Below the pieces are notes generated by a model, which worked only from the letters and a program-made list of their open reading frames with translations, did no database searches and was not told where the DNA came from. From Xanthomonas sp. F10 (GTDB lineage: Bacteria; Pseudomonadota; Gammaproteobacteria; Xanthomonadales; Xanthomonadaceae), in the NCBI RefSeq assembly GCF_014206815.1, contig NZ_JACHNP010000002.1, positions 1,054,001 through 1,118,000 of the forward strand: a stretch of 64,000 nucleotides of DNA, given 5' to 3'. How positions within the stretch are numbered: position 1 is the stretch's first letter; every line of letters starts with the position of its first letter. The position numbers were made by a program, and so were the translations under genes. Positions 17,981 through 25,704 of this stretch are shown in pieces.

Positions 17981-19366
17981 TCAGCCGGGCGCCGGCTGGG
18001 TACGGCTGGCGATGGCCAGGCCGAGCAGGGCCATGAGTGCGGCGACGGCGAACGTCGACAGATAGGCCGCGGCCGCCGAGTACGCCAGCAGCGCGGCGAA
18101 CAGCGAGCCGCCGACCGCCAGCGTGGTCGCCACCGCGATCGCCTCGCTCAACTGCAGCGCCGAACTGTTGCGGCCCTGCCGCGCCGGCGGCGACAGCGTC
18201 AGGGTCAGCACCGCCAGGGTCGGATAGATCAGTCCCATGCCCAGGCCGGTGGCGGTCCAGCCGCCGATCGCCAGCGCTGCGGGCACCGCCGGCAGCAGTG
18301 CCAGCGTGGTGGCCGCGATGCCCAGCGCCATCAGCGCGGCACCCAGGCGCAGCCGCTGCAGGCGGGTGGCGTCGCGGCCGTAATGGCCCTGATACCAGGA
18401 GCCGGCGAACCAGCCCAGCGCGCCAGCGCTCAGCGCCACGCCCGCCCACACCGGCGACAGCCCGCGCTCGCGCGACAGCAGCAGCGGCAGGAACGCCTCG
18501 CAGCCGAAGAATGCCGACCCGGCGATGCCGCGCAGCGCGATCACGCTGGGCAGGCCGCGCGCGGCGCGCAGAGTGCCGGTCGGCAGCAGCCGCCAGGTGC
18601 ACAGCACCAGCAGCGCCAGCGCCGACGGCAACAGCAGCACCGTCCACAGGCCGCGCTGCTGGCCGCCCAGGTACAGCAGGCAGACGCCGGCCGCCGCGCC
18701 CAGCGACCACAGCCGCGACGCGCCGCTGGCGCCGTCCGCGCTCGCGGCGGGCGGCAGGCGCCGCAATGCCGGCCACAGCAGCGCCGCCGCCGGCAACACC
18801 AGCAGCGGCACCGCCAGGAACACCCAGCGCCAGCCGACGTGCTCGACGATCAACCCGCTGATGCTGGGGCCGATCAGCGACGGCACCACCCAGCCGGCGG
18901 AGAAGGCGGCGAACATGCGTGGGCGGATCGTCTGCGGATACAGCCGCGCGACCAACACGTACAGCACCACCGAGATCGCGCCGGCGCCCAGGCCCTGCAC
19001 CAATCGACCGGCCAGCAGCAGCGTCATCGACGGAGCGAAGCCGGCCAGCAGCAGGCCGCACACGAAGCAGGCCAGCCCGGCCCACAGCGGCGCCGCCGGC
19101 CCATGCAGGTCGCTCCAGCGCCCGGCCACGGTCATGCCGATCACGCTGGTGGCCAGGGTGCCGCCGAAGGCCAGCGCGTACAGCCGCAGGCCGTCCAGTT
19201 CGCGGGCCACGGTCGGCATCGCCGCGGCCACCGCCAGCGCCTCGAAGGCGATCAGCGACACCAGCGCGACCATGCCGATGGTGGTGGCGCGATAGGTCGG
19301 CGCCAGCACGGAGCCGGCAGCGACAGGGGCGGGTGGGGCAGCGTCGGCGGTGGCGTGGTCTTGCAT
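17981..19366 (-). CDS. MFS transporter, probably SoxR-controlled
   Basis: A 461-residue MFS permease with about 14 hydrophobic segments and motif A (GRWSDLHGPAAPLWAG is a degenerate form). Starts before 19366 are possible, but MQDHATAD gives the expected short tail and lies downstream of a promoter whose 19-bp spacer contains a SoxR box. SoxR-linked MFS pumps in bacteria without SoxS export redox-cycling compounds; that role is inferred here from the operator. It is divergent from soxR. Confidence 0.85.
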   Translation of the reverse strand: MQDHATADAAPPAPVAAGSVLAPTYRATTIGMVALVSLIAFEALAVAAAMPTVARELDGLRLYALAFGGTLATSVIGMTVAGRWSDLHGPAAPLWAGLACFVCGLLLAGFAPSMTLLLAGRLVQGLGAGAISVVLYVLVARLYPQTIRPRMFAAFSAGWVVPSLIGPSISGLIVEHVGWRWVFLAVPLLVLPAAALLWPALRRLPPAASADGASGASRLWSLGAAAGVCLLYLGGQQRGLWTVLLLPSALALLVLCTWRLLPTGTLRAARGLPSVIALRGIAGSAFFGCEAFLPLLLSRERGLSPVWAGVALSAGALGWFAGSWYQGHYGRDATRLQRLRLGAALMALGIAATTLALLPAVPAALAIGGWTATGLGMGLIYPTLAVLTLTLSPPARQGRNSSALQLSEAIAVATTLAVGGSLFAALLAYSAAAAYLSTFAVAALMALLGLAIASRTQPAPG

Positions 19367-19433
19367 CGGGATACCTGGGAAAGCGGATGGACGGCTGCCG
19401 GCAGCGACTTGCATCGGCGCCTGCAGGCCATGC

Positions 19434-19464
19434 AGCATGCAACCTCAACCGGACTCGAGGTCAA
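19434..19464 (-). promoter_or_regulatory. SoxR-type promoter and operator of the MFS gene
   Basis: The dyad CCTCAACCGGACTCGAGG (19443-19460) matches the E. coli soxS box CCTCAAGTTAACTTGAGG in both arms apart from one base. On the minus strand it lies between TTGACC (-35, 19459-19464) and CATGCT (-10, 19434-19439) with a 19-bp spacer, the over-long spacer typical of MerR-family activation. The soxR start codon is 7 bp away, so SoxR probably also represses itself. Confidence 0.82.
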
Positions 19465-19467
19465 GCG

Positions 19468-19905
19468 ATGCAGGAGGAACTGAGCGTGGGGCAGGTCGCC
19501 GCGCGCAGCGGCGTGGCGGTGTCGGCGCTGCATTTCTACGAGAGCAAGGGCCTGATCCGCAGCATGCGCACCGCCGGCAACCAGCGCCGCTACACCCGCG
19601 ATGTGTTGCGCCGGCTGGCGGTGATCCGCGTGGCGCAACGCGTCGGCGTGCCGCTGGACAGCGTCAAGGCCGCCTTCGCGCAGTTGCCCGACGCGCGCAC
19701 GCCGACCCGTGCGGAGTGGGCGCGGATGTCGGCGGCCTGGCGCGAGGAACTGGACGCGCGCATCCTGCAACTGACCCGCCTGCGCCACCAGCTCACCGAC
19801 TGCATCGGCTGCGGCTGCCTGTCGCTGCGCCGTTGCCGGCTGAGCAACCCGGCCGATACTCTCGCCGCGCACGGCGACGGCCCGCAGCGCTGGGCGGAGG
19901 ACTGA
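19468..19905 (+). CDS. soxR: Redox-sensitive MerR-family activator SoxR
   Basis: A 145-residue MerR regulator: winged HTH at the N-terminus (SVGQVAARSGVAVSALHFYE, RRYTRDVLRRLAVIRVAQ), a dimerisation helix, and the [2Fe-2S] cluster motif C112-x2-C115-x-C117-x5-C123 (CIGCGCLSLRRC) followed by LSNP as in known SoxR proteins. Oxidation of the cluster by redox-cycling compounds turns on the target promoter. The only evident target here is the divergent MFS gene; no soxS is present, which fits SoxR systems outside enterics. Start at 19468. Confidence 0.95.
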   Translation: MQEELSVGQVAARSGVAVSALHFYESKGLIRSMRTAGNQRRYTRDVLRRLAVIRVAQRVGVPLDSVKAAFAQLPDARTPTRAEWARMSAAWREELDARILQLTRLRHQLTDCIGCGCLSLRRCRLSNPADTLAAHGDGPQRWAED

Positions 19906-19966
19906 GCGGCGCGTCTGCGCGCGGCAACCGCGCGTGATGTCGGTGCGGTCGCCAGGTCTGGCATGC

Positions 19967-20052
19967 GTAGGAGCGGCTTCAGCCGCGACCTGGCTTTCCC
20001 AGTAACGCCCGGTCGCGGCTGATCCAAAACCGGGGACAGGAGCCGCTCCTAC
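19967..20052. repeat. Palindromic repeat, copy 2, with 18-bp insertion in the right arm
   Basis: Same family as copy 1. The right arm should read CGGCTGAAGCCGCTCCTAC but is split after CGGCTGA by 18 bases at 20023-20040 (TCCAAAACCGGGGACAGG). Confidence 0.9.
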
Positions 20053-20088
20053 GAGACGCGACGGCGACGCGATGTGGGTCGAGGTGGT

Positions 20089-20307
20089 GTGGGAGGGACT
20101 TCAGTCCCGACGCGGTACAGGTGGATGTCGCGGCACTGCTGCTTGTGCGCTCAAAGAATGCACAGGGTGGTCGCCTTGAGCGCGGCGCGAGTGCCGAGCT
20201 TGTCGAGAGTGCTGGATATGTGGCGTTTCACCGCGCCCTTCAGCAGCGACGAGCGAATAGGAAAGGCGCCTGATGCTGCATGCAGTCGGGACTGAAGTCC
20301 CTCCCAT
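20089..20307. repeat. Cassette A: luxR 3' fragment between inverted GGGACTTCAGTCCC repeats
   Basis: GTGGGAGGGACTTCAGTCCC starts at 20089 and its inverted copy ends near 20307. Between them lies the end of a LuxR-type gene. The cassette is repeated about 377 bp further on. Confidence 0.85.
20151..20252 (-). pseudogene. Remnant of a LuxR/NarL-type response regulator C-terminus (copy A)
   Basis: On the minus strand about 34 codons read as the last half of a LuxR helix-turn-helix, including GAVKRHISSTLDKLGTRAAL, then LKATTLCIL and a stop at 20151. This matches the recognition helix and end of NarL-family regulators (VKxHISxxxxKLGTRxxxxA). No upstream part of the gene is present, so it is a fragment. 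Compared with copy B it has more substitutions. Confidence 0.75.
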
Positions 20308-20362
20308 AAGATATGCCTGTGCTCACCGCGCTCGTGCGCATGGCCGGTCTGTTGAGCTGTCC

Positions 20363-20429
20363 GTAGGAGCGGCTTCAGCCGCGACTGGGCGTTACCGGGA
20401 AAGCCCGTCGCGGCTGAAGCCGCTCCTAC
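20363..20429. repeat. Palindromic repeat, copy 3
   Basis: Near-perfect: GTAGGAGCGGCTTCAGCCGC on the left, inverted arm ending GAAGCCGCTCCTAC. Starts cassette unit B. Confidence 0.92.
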
Positions 20430-20465
20430 GAGACGCGACGGCGACGCGATGTGGGTCGAGGTGGT

Positions 20466-20683
20466 GTGGGAGGGACTTCAGTCCCGACGCGATGCCGGTG
20501 GATGTCGCGGCGCTGCTGCTTGTGCGCTCAAAGAATGCGCAGGGTGATCGCCTTGAGCGCGGTGCGAGTGCCGAGCTTGTCGAAGATGTTGGAGACGTAG
20601 TACTTCGCCGCGCCCGTCAATCGCCACGAGTAAAGAGGAAGGCGCCTGACGCTGCATGCAGTCGGGACTGAAGTCCCTCCCAC
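20466..20683. repeat. Cassette B: second luxR 3' fragment between inverted GGGACTTCAGTCCC repeats
   Basis: Same structure as cassette A: GTGGGAGGGACTTCAGTCCC at 20466 and the inverted copy at 20661-20683, flanking a second LuxR remnant. Confidence 0.85.
20528..20630 (-). pseudogene. Remnant of a LuxR/NarL-type response regulator C-terminus (copy B)
   Basis: Minus-strand codons read LTGAAKYYVSNIFDKLGTRT, then ALKAITLRIL and a stop at 20528. YVSNIFDKLGTRT is a well-formed LuxR recognition helix, closer to a functional gene than copy A. It lacks the receiver domain and the first half of the HTH. Confidence 0.78.
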
Positions 20684-20740
20684 AACGGACGCCTGTGCTC
20701 ACCGCGCCTGGCGTGCATAGCTCGGCCTACCGCACTGTTC

Positions 20741-20808
20741 GTAGGAGCGGCTTCAGCCGCGACCGGGCGTTACCGGTAACGCCCGGTCGCGGCTGAAGCC
20801 GCTCCTGC
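20741..20808. repeat. Palindromic repeat, copy 4
   Basis: Nearly perfect inverted repeat including the middle (GGGCGTTACCGGTAACGCCC), ending GAAGCCGCTCCTGC. It closes the block palindrome-cassette-palindrome-cassette-palindrome that fills 19906-20842; no intact gene lies in that interval. Confidence 0.93.
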
Positions 20809-20842
20809 AGGTGGGGACGGCGCGCGTACCAGGCTGCGCACG

Positions 20843-21295
20843 CTAGAAATTGCGGGTAAAGCGCACCGTGCCGCTGCCGTCGGCAGTGCGCACCTGCACC
20901 ACGAAGCGCAATTGGTCGTGGGCACTGCTGCGCACGGTGCCGACGTAGTCGGTGTAGGCGTCGGTGCGGACCGCGCGCAGCGCCACCGGCTGGCGTTGGC
21001 CGCTGAGGTCGGTCGCCACCGCCTCCACCGTGCCCACGGCCGGCGCTTCCTCGCCGCCGTGCAGGGCGCGCAGCGCGATCATCACCAGCGCGGTGTCGGC
21101 CTCGCGGGCGATGCCGTAGCGGCGTGCCACGTCCTCGCTCATCGCCAGCGTGGGCAAGGCGTTGTAGTGCACGCGCAGCGCGCCGAAGTCGGCCTGCGCC
21201 GGGGTGGCGGCGAGCAGCGTCGCCGGACGTGGGGTGTCCTGGTCCGAACAGGCGGCCAGGGCCAGGCACAGCAGCGCAGCGGGCAGGACACGCAT
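20843..21295 (-). CDS. DUF4426 lipoprotein
   Basis: A 150-residue protein with a lipoprotein signal (RVLPAALLCLALAACSDQ, acylated Cys16) and the DUF4426 pattern: FGALRVHYNALPTLAMSEDVARRYGI, then ALVMIALR and TYTD-like AYTDYVGTV, ending RFVVQVRTADGSGTVRFTRNF. The family is of unknown function and is commonly found next to proC, as here (proC begins the upstream side). The first methionine of the frame (21325) would precede the signal peptide and is unlikely. Confidence 0.85.
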   Translation of the reverse strand: MRVLPAALLCLALAACSDQDTPRPATLLAATPAQADFGALRVHYNALPTLAMSEDVARRYGIAREADTALVMIALRALHGGEEAPAVGTVEAVATDLSGQRQPVALRAVRTDAYTDYVGTVRSSAHDQLRFVVQVRTADGSGTVRFTRNF

Positions 21296-21453
21296 CGGCG
21301 TTCTCCGGCTCAGAGTGGCGAGCACAACGTTGCGCGCGGTAGCCAGCGGGTGCGGGACGGCGCGCCGGAAGCGCAGTGTACAAGCGGTTCATGGGCATGC
21401 CGAGCACCGTCCGCGCCCGCCTGGCGGTTGCGCAGCGGTGGTGTCGGCGGCGC

Positions 21454-22299
21454 TTAGTCGTCGTTGGCGGCGGACAGGGACCGCCCGCGTGCCGCCGCCG
21501 CCGCGATCGCGGCCGCGGTCAACGCCTCGAAGCCGCCGTGCTGGAAGGTCTCGATCGCGGCCTGGGTGGTGCCGTTGGGCGAGGTCACCCGGCGGCGCAG
21601 TTCGCTCGGCGCCTCGCCGGACTCGGTGAGCATACGCGCCGCGCCGAGCACGGTCTGCAGGGTCAGGGTGCGCGCGGTGTCGGCGGGCAGGCCCTGGGCG
21701 ATGCCGGCCGCTTCCATCGCCTCGGCGAGCAGGAACACGTAGGCGGGCCCGCTGCCGGACACCGCGGTGACCGCATCGATCAGCGCCTCGTCCTCGACCC
21801 ACACGGTGACCCCGGCAGCGGCCAGCACGCGCTCGGCATGGGCGCGCTGTCCGGCATCGACACCGGCGCTGGCGAACAGGCCGGTGACGCCGGCGCCGAG
21901 CAGGGCAGGGGTGTTGGGCATCGCGCGGACCAGAGCGTGGCCGCCGCCGAGCCAGCGGTCCAGTTGTGCGGTGGTGATGCCGGCGGCGATGGACACCAGC
22001 AGCGGCCGCTGCGCCTGCGCCAACGCGGCCAGGTCGGTGCAGACCCCGCGCAGCACCTGCGGCTTGACCGCGAACATCCACAGCGCTGCGCCATCGGCGG
22101 CCTCGGCCGCGCTGGCGACCGCCTGCACCGCGTACTCGGCGGCCAGCGCCTCGCGCAGTGCCGCCACCGGCTCGGCCACGCGGATGCGGCGCGGATCGGC
22201 GCCCTGCCGGACCAGGCCGGCGATCAGGCTGCGCGCCATGTTGCCGCCGCCGATGAAGGCGATGTCGGCGGCGTGGGAATCGGAGGAAGCGGAAGCCAT
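21454..22299 (-). CDS. proC: Pyrroline-5-carboxylate reductase
   Basis: Last step of proline synthesis, NAD(P)H-dependent, cytoplasmic. N-terminal Rossmann motif IAFIGGGNMARSLIAGL, the middle VRAMPNTPALLGAGVTGLF, and the C-terminal signature AVSGSGPAYVFLLAEAM followed by VTSPNGTTQAAIETF. 281 residues, slightly longer than usual because of a serine-rich start and an alanine-rich end. The start at 22299 is the methionine nearest the conserved domain. Confidence 0.96.
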   Translation of the reverse strand: MASASSDSHAADIAFIGGGNMARSLIAGLVRQGADPRRIRVAEPVAALREALAAEYAVQAVASAAEAADGAALWMFAVKPQVLRGVCTDLAALAQAQRPLLVSIAAGITTAQLDRWLGGGHALVRAMPNTPALLGAGVTGLFASAGVDAGQRAHAERVLAAAGVTVWVEDEALIDAVTAVSGSGPAYVFLLAEAMEAAGIAQGLPADTARTLTLQTVLGAARMLTESGEAPSELRRRVTSPNGTTQAAIETFQHGGFEALTAAAIAAAAARGRSLSAANDD

Positions 22300-22430
22300 G
22301 GCGCAACACCGTCGCGAAGAGGGAGCGTCATGGTAGCGGCTGCGCCGCGCCGCAGTGCTGCGGTGCGGCGCAACCGGATCGTGCCGCGCGAGAACGCGCC
22401 GGCCGCTGTGTGCGGGCCGGCGCGACGGCC

Positions 22431-23477
22431 TCAGTTGGACTCGGTGAAGGTGATCGACGGGGTGCTGCCGCCGGCCACCGAGCAGCTGCCCAGGTTGAGG
22501 TTGTTGGTCTCGCCGGTGCTGCCGGCATTGGCCGCGCAGGTCGGGGCGGCGGTGGAGCCGTTGGTGGCGGCCACCTTCACCGTGATCGACGAGCCGGAGT
22601 TGAAGTTGGCGCTGGAACCGCCGGCGTTGCCGACCACGTTGAACTCGGCGTCCTTCCACACCGTGGCCAGCTTGACCACGCTGTCCTTGGCGCTGACGCT
22701 GTAGGCGGTGCCGTTGTTGGTGAAGGTGATTGTGTCGTTGCCGTTGGCGGTGGCCGAACCTGTCAGCTTGAGGTTGGCCAGTTGCGTGGCCGGCACGTCC
22801 GGCGCGCTGACCGCGTTGCTGTTGCGGTAGCAGTCCGAGCCGCCGCCGCTCATCCAGCCGCTCGGGCAGCTGCTGCCGTAGCCGATCAGCCAGTACTGCA
22901 TGAACACCGCGGCCTGGCCCTGGGTCTCGTAGTCGGTGGCGTAGACGAACTGCTGCCACACGGTGCAGCCGGAGCGGCCGCCGCAGACGCTGGTGGTGGC
23001 GTCGTAGTTGGAGTTGATCTGCAGCGAGTACTCGTTGGGGCCGAGGATGCCGCCGCCGCCGAAGGAGGCCACGCCGACGCCTTTCTCCGAGGTCACCCCG
23101 GTGACCTGCGGGAAGCTGCCCACGACCTTGCTGATCAGGCTGCTGGAACGCAGCGCGTAGTCGTACCCATTACCGGTGGTCTCGGTGGCGCCGAACAGGA
23201 TCTTGTGCGGGATCGGATGCACACGGCGGGTCAGGGTCTTGCAGACGTCCGTTTGCCACTGCGTATCGGGGAAGCTGGCATGGAAGCAGCCTTCCGCCGG
23301 GGTCGGCTGATGCGCCATGGTCTCGCGCCAGGCGGTGCGCGCCTGGACTTCCGCGGGCGACATCATCGCTTCTTCGTTGGTCCAGGCCGGCGTCGCCGTC
23401 GGCGCGGCCATGGCCGCGGGGACGTGCAGCAGACCGACGAAGCAGGAGGCGAACAGCAATCGGGTGGATGCTTGCAT
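22431..23477 (-). CDS. Cysteine-rich secreted protein of unknown function
   Basis: A 348-residue exported protein with a Sec signal peptide (LLFASCFVGLLHVPAAMA, cleavage before APTATP). The mature part contains many cysteines in likely disulfide pairs (GCFHAS, DVCKTL, SVCGGRSGC, SSCPSGW, SDCYRN, PTCAAN, GSCSVAG) and aromatic segments (CTVWQQFVYATD, AVFMQYWLIGYG). The last 130 residues are rich in G, S, T and N with beta-strand periodicity (ITFTNNGTAYSVSAKDS; SITVKVAATNGS). I do not recognise a catalytic motif. The upstream region is AT-rich for this genome, which suits strong regulated expression. A secreted carbohydrate-active or adhesive role is possible but unproven. Confidence 0.8.
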   Translation of the reverse strand: MQASTRLLFASCFVGLLHVPAAMAAPTATPAWTNEEAMMSPAEVQARTAWRETMAHQPTPAEGCFHASFPDTQWQTDVCKTLTRRVHPIPHKILFGATETTGNGYDYALRSSSLISKVVGSFPQVTGVTSEKGVGVASFGGGGILGPNEYSLQINSNYDATTSVCGGRSGCTVWQQFVYATDYETQGQAAVFMQYWLIGYGSSCPSGWMSGGGSDCYRNSNAVSAPDVPATQLANLKLTGSATANGNDTITFTNNGTAYSVSAKDSVVKLATVWKDAEFNVVGNAGGSSANFNSGSSITVKVAATNGSTAAPTCAANAGSTGETNNLNLGSCSVAGGSTPSITFTESN

Positions 23478-23775
23478 CTGTGACCTCATTGGAGCCGAGC
23501 GCATTCGGCGATGGACCTGCGGATGAGCCGCGGTCGCCGCCATGGAAGCCGAAGCGCGCGCATCTGAAACGTGACTGAATTAACGGTTCGCAACCGTGTC
23601 GCACGGTTCAGAAATCGCTGTCGGGGCGAACCTTTCATTCATCCCGAAACGCTATGGTTTTCAATAGGATCGGCTACGACAGAATTCCGATGTTGGTGAA
23701 CCGATTTTGAAACGTTCGTAGACAAATCATCACCCTGTCACGAGTCCTGCGGTCATGCGGCGCGACAGCAGCGGA
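23478..23775. other. AT-rich intergenic stretch upstream of the secreted-protein gene
   Basis: The segment around 23570-23740 is far richer in A and T than its surroundings (GACTGAATTAACGG, GGTTTTCAATAGGATCGG, GATTTTGAAACG). It likely holds the promoter of the minus-strand secreted-protein gene; no single -35/-10 pair stood out. Confidence 0.5.
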
Positions 23776-24462
23776 TCAGCCCGCAACACGCGGGCCGCGC
23801 GCGCCGAACAGGGCCGTGCCGACCCGCACCATGGTGGCGCCGGCGGCGATGGCGTCGGCGAAGTCGCCGCTCATGCCCATCGACAAGGTGTCCACCTGCG
23901 GATGCGCGGCGCGCAGTCGTGCGAACAGGGCGTGCATGCGCGCGAACGCGTCGATGCGGCGTGCGGCCTCGGGCCAGGGCGCGGGAATGGCCATCAGCCC
24001 GCGCAGGGCCAGCGCCGGCTGCGCGACGATGGCCGCGGCCAGGGCGTCCACGGCGTCGGGCTGGCAGCCATGCTTGCTGGCCTCGTCGTCGATGTTGACC
24101 TGGATCAGCACGTTCAGCGGCGCGCGCGCGGAAGCGCGGCCCTTGGCCAGGGCGGCGACCAGCTTCGGCCGGTCCACGGTCTGCACCCAGTCGAACAGCG
24201 TCGCCGCCAGTTCGGCCTTGTTCGACTGCAGGTGGCCGATCAGATGCCATTCCAGTCCGGCCTCGGCCAGCGCGGCGATCTTGGCCGCCGCTTCCTGCAC
24301 GTAGTTCTCGCCGAAGGCGTGCTGCCCCTGTGCGGCCAGCGCCGCCACGGCCTCGGCCGGCTGGGTCTTGGACACCGCCAGCAACTGCGCGTGCGGCCGC
24401 CCTGCGGCGTCGGCGGCGCGGTCCATGTCCAGGCGGATCTGTTGCAGCGGCGAGAGGGGCAC
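23776..24462 (-). CDS. yggS: YggS/PLPBP-type pyridoxal phosphate homeostasis protein
   Basis: Fold-type III PLP-binding protein, no known catalysis, that keeps free PLP and amino-acid pools in balance. The PLP lysine is in LLAVSKTQPAE, with the family motifs FGENYVQEAAAKI, WHLIGHLQSNKA, VLIQVNIDDEASKHG and LSMGMSGDFADAI. 228 residues, standard. Divergent from pilT, the usual arrangement in gammaproteobacteria with type IV pili. Confidence 0.95.
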   Translation of the reverse strand: MPLSPLQQIRLDMDRAADAAGRPHAQLLAVSKTQPAEAVAALAAQGQHAFGENYVQEAAAKIAALAEAGLEWHLIGHLQSNKAELAATLFDWVQTVDRPKLVAALAKGRASARAPLNVLIQVNIDDEASKHGCQPDAVDALAAAIVAQPALALRGLMAIPAPWPEAARRIDAFARMHALFARLRAAHPQVDTLSMGMSGDFADAIAAGATMVRVGTALFGARGPRVAG

Positions 24463-24491
24463 AGGCGGCGTTCCGGCAAAGGGAAGGGCGC

Positions 24492-24497
24492 TATACT
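24492..24497 (+). promoter_or_regulatory. Probable -10 element of the pilT promoter
   Basis: TATACT stands out in a GC-rich divergent region 52 bp upstream of pilT. No good -35 is visible at 17 bp, so an activator may be needed. Confidence 0.4.
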
Positions 24498-24548
24498 GCC
24501 GGCCGGGGAATCATCCTTCCAGTCGCAGCCCAAGGGGAAAAGCAGCGT

Positions 24549-25586
24549 ATGGATATCGCTGAACTATTGGCGTTCTCGGTCAAGAACAAGGCGTCCGACC
24601 TGCATCTGTCCGCGGGCCTGCCGCCGATGATCCGGGTCGATGGCGACGTCCGCCGCATCAACATCCCGGCGCTGGACCACAAGCAGGTGCACGCGCTTGT
24701 CTACGACATCATGTCCGACAAGCAGCGCCGCGACTACGAGGAATTCCTCGAAGTCGACTTCTCCTTCGAGATTCCCAGCCTGGCGCGCTTCCGCGTCAAC
24801 GCGTTCAACCAGAATCGCGGCGCCGGCGCGGTGTTCCGCACCATTCCCTCGGAAGTGCTGACCCTGGAAGACCTGGGCTGTCCGCCGATCTTCCGCCAGC
24901 TGATCGACCAGCCGCAGGGCCTGATCCTGGTCACCGGGCCGACCGGTTCGGGCAAGTCGACCACGCTGGCCGGCATGATCGACTACATCAACAAGAACGA
25001 GTACGGCCACATCCTCACCGTCGAGGATCCGATCGAATTCGTGCACACCTCGCAGAAGTGCCTGATCAACCAGCGCGAGGTGCACCGCGACACCCACGGC
25101 TTCAACGAGGCGCTGCGCTCGGCGCTGCGCGAAGACCCGGACATCATCCTGGTCGGCGAGTTGCGCGACCTGGAGACGATCCGCCTGGCGCTGACCGCGG
25201 CCGAGACCGGCCACCTGGTGTTCGGCACCCTGCACACCAGCTCGGCGGCCAAGACCATCGACCGCATCATCGACGTGTTCCCCGCCGGCGAGAAGCCGAT
25301 GGTGCGCTCGATGCTGTTCGAATCGCTGCGTGCGGTGATCTCGCAGGCGCTGCTGAAGAAGGTCGGCGGCGGCCGCACCGCGGCCTGGGAGATCATGGTC
25401 GGCACCCCCGCCATCCGCAACCTGATCCGCGAGGACAAGGTGGCGCAGATGTACTCGGCGATCCAGACCGGCCAGCAGAGCGGCATGCAGACCCTGGACC
25501 AGCACCTGCAGGATCTGGTCAAGCGCAGCCTGATCACCCGCAACCAGGCCCGCGAGTACGCCAAGGACAAGCGGTTGTTCGAGTAG
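24549..25586 (+). CDS. pilT: Type IV pilus retraction ATPase PilT
   Basis: Hexameric cytoplasmic motor that drives pilus retraction and twitching. MDIAELLAFSVKNKASDLHL is the classic start; then Walker A GPTGSGKSTTLA, the Asp box/Walker B region EDPDIILVGELRD, His box TGHLVFGTLHT and the PilT-specific AIRNLIRE near the C-terminus. 345 residues, exact family length. AAGGGG lies upstream of the ATG. A heptamer repeat begins right after the stop codon. Confidence 0.98.
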   Translation: MDIAELLAFSVKNKASDLHLSAGLPPMIRVDGDVRRINIPALDHKQVHALVYDIMSDKQRRDYEEFLEVDFSFEIPSLARFRVNAFNQNRGAGAVFRTIPSEVLTLEDLGCPPIFRQLIDQPQGLILVTGPTGSGKSTTLAGMIDYINKNEYGHILTVEDPIEFVHTSQKCLINQREVHRDTHGFNEALRSALREDPDIILVGELRDLETIRLALTAAETGHLVFGTLHTSSAAKTIDRIIDVFPAGEKPMVRSMLFESLRAVISQALLKKVGGGRTAAWEIMVGTPAIRNLIREDKVAQMYSAIQTGQQSGMQTLDQHLQDLVKRSLITRNQAREYAKDKRLFE

Positions 25587-25688
25587 CGGGGATTGGGGAT
25601 TCGGGATTGGGGATTCGCACAAGCGAGTCTCTCCGATCCTAGGATGCCCGCCGTTACCAATCCCCACTCCCGACTCCCCACTCCCGGC
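25587..25688. repeat. Facing heptamer arrays between pilT and pilU
   Basis: G-rich arm GGGGATTGGGGATTCGGG with further copies at 25588-25617, starting directly after the pilT stop; C-rich inverted arm (AATCCCCACTCCCGACTCCC) at 25658-25688, just before the pilU ribosome site. The arms can pair over about 25 bp with a 40-nt loop. Confidence 0.88.
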
Positions 25689-25692
25689 TCCG

Positions 25693-25698
25693 AAGGAG
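25693..25698 (+). promoter_or_regulatory. pilU ribosome binding site
   Basis: AAGGAG six bases before the pilU ATG. It directly follows the C-rich heptamer arm, so pairing of that arm could affect access to it. Confidence 0.7.
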
Positions 25699-25704
25699 CA
25701 CGCC

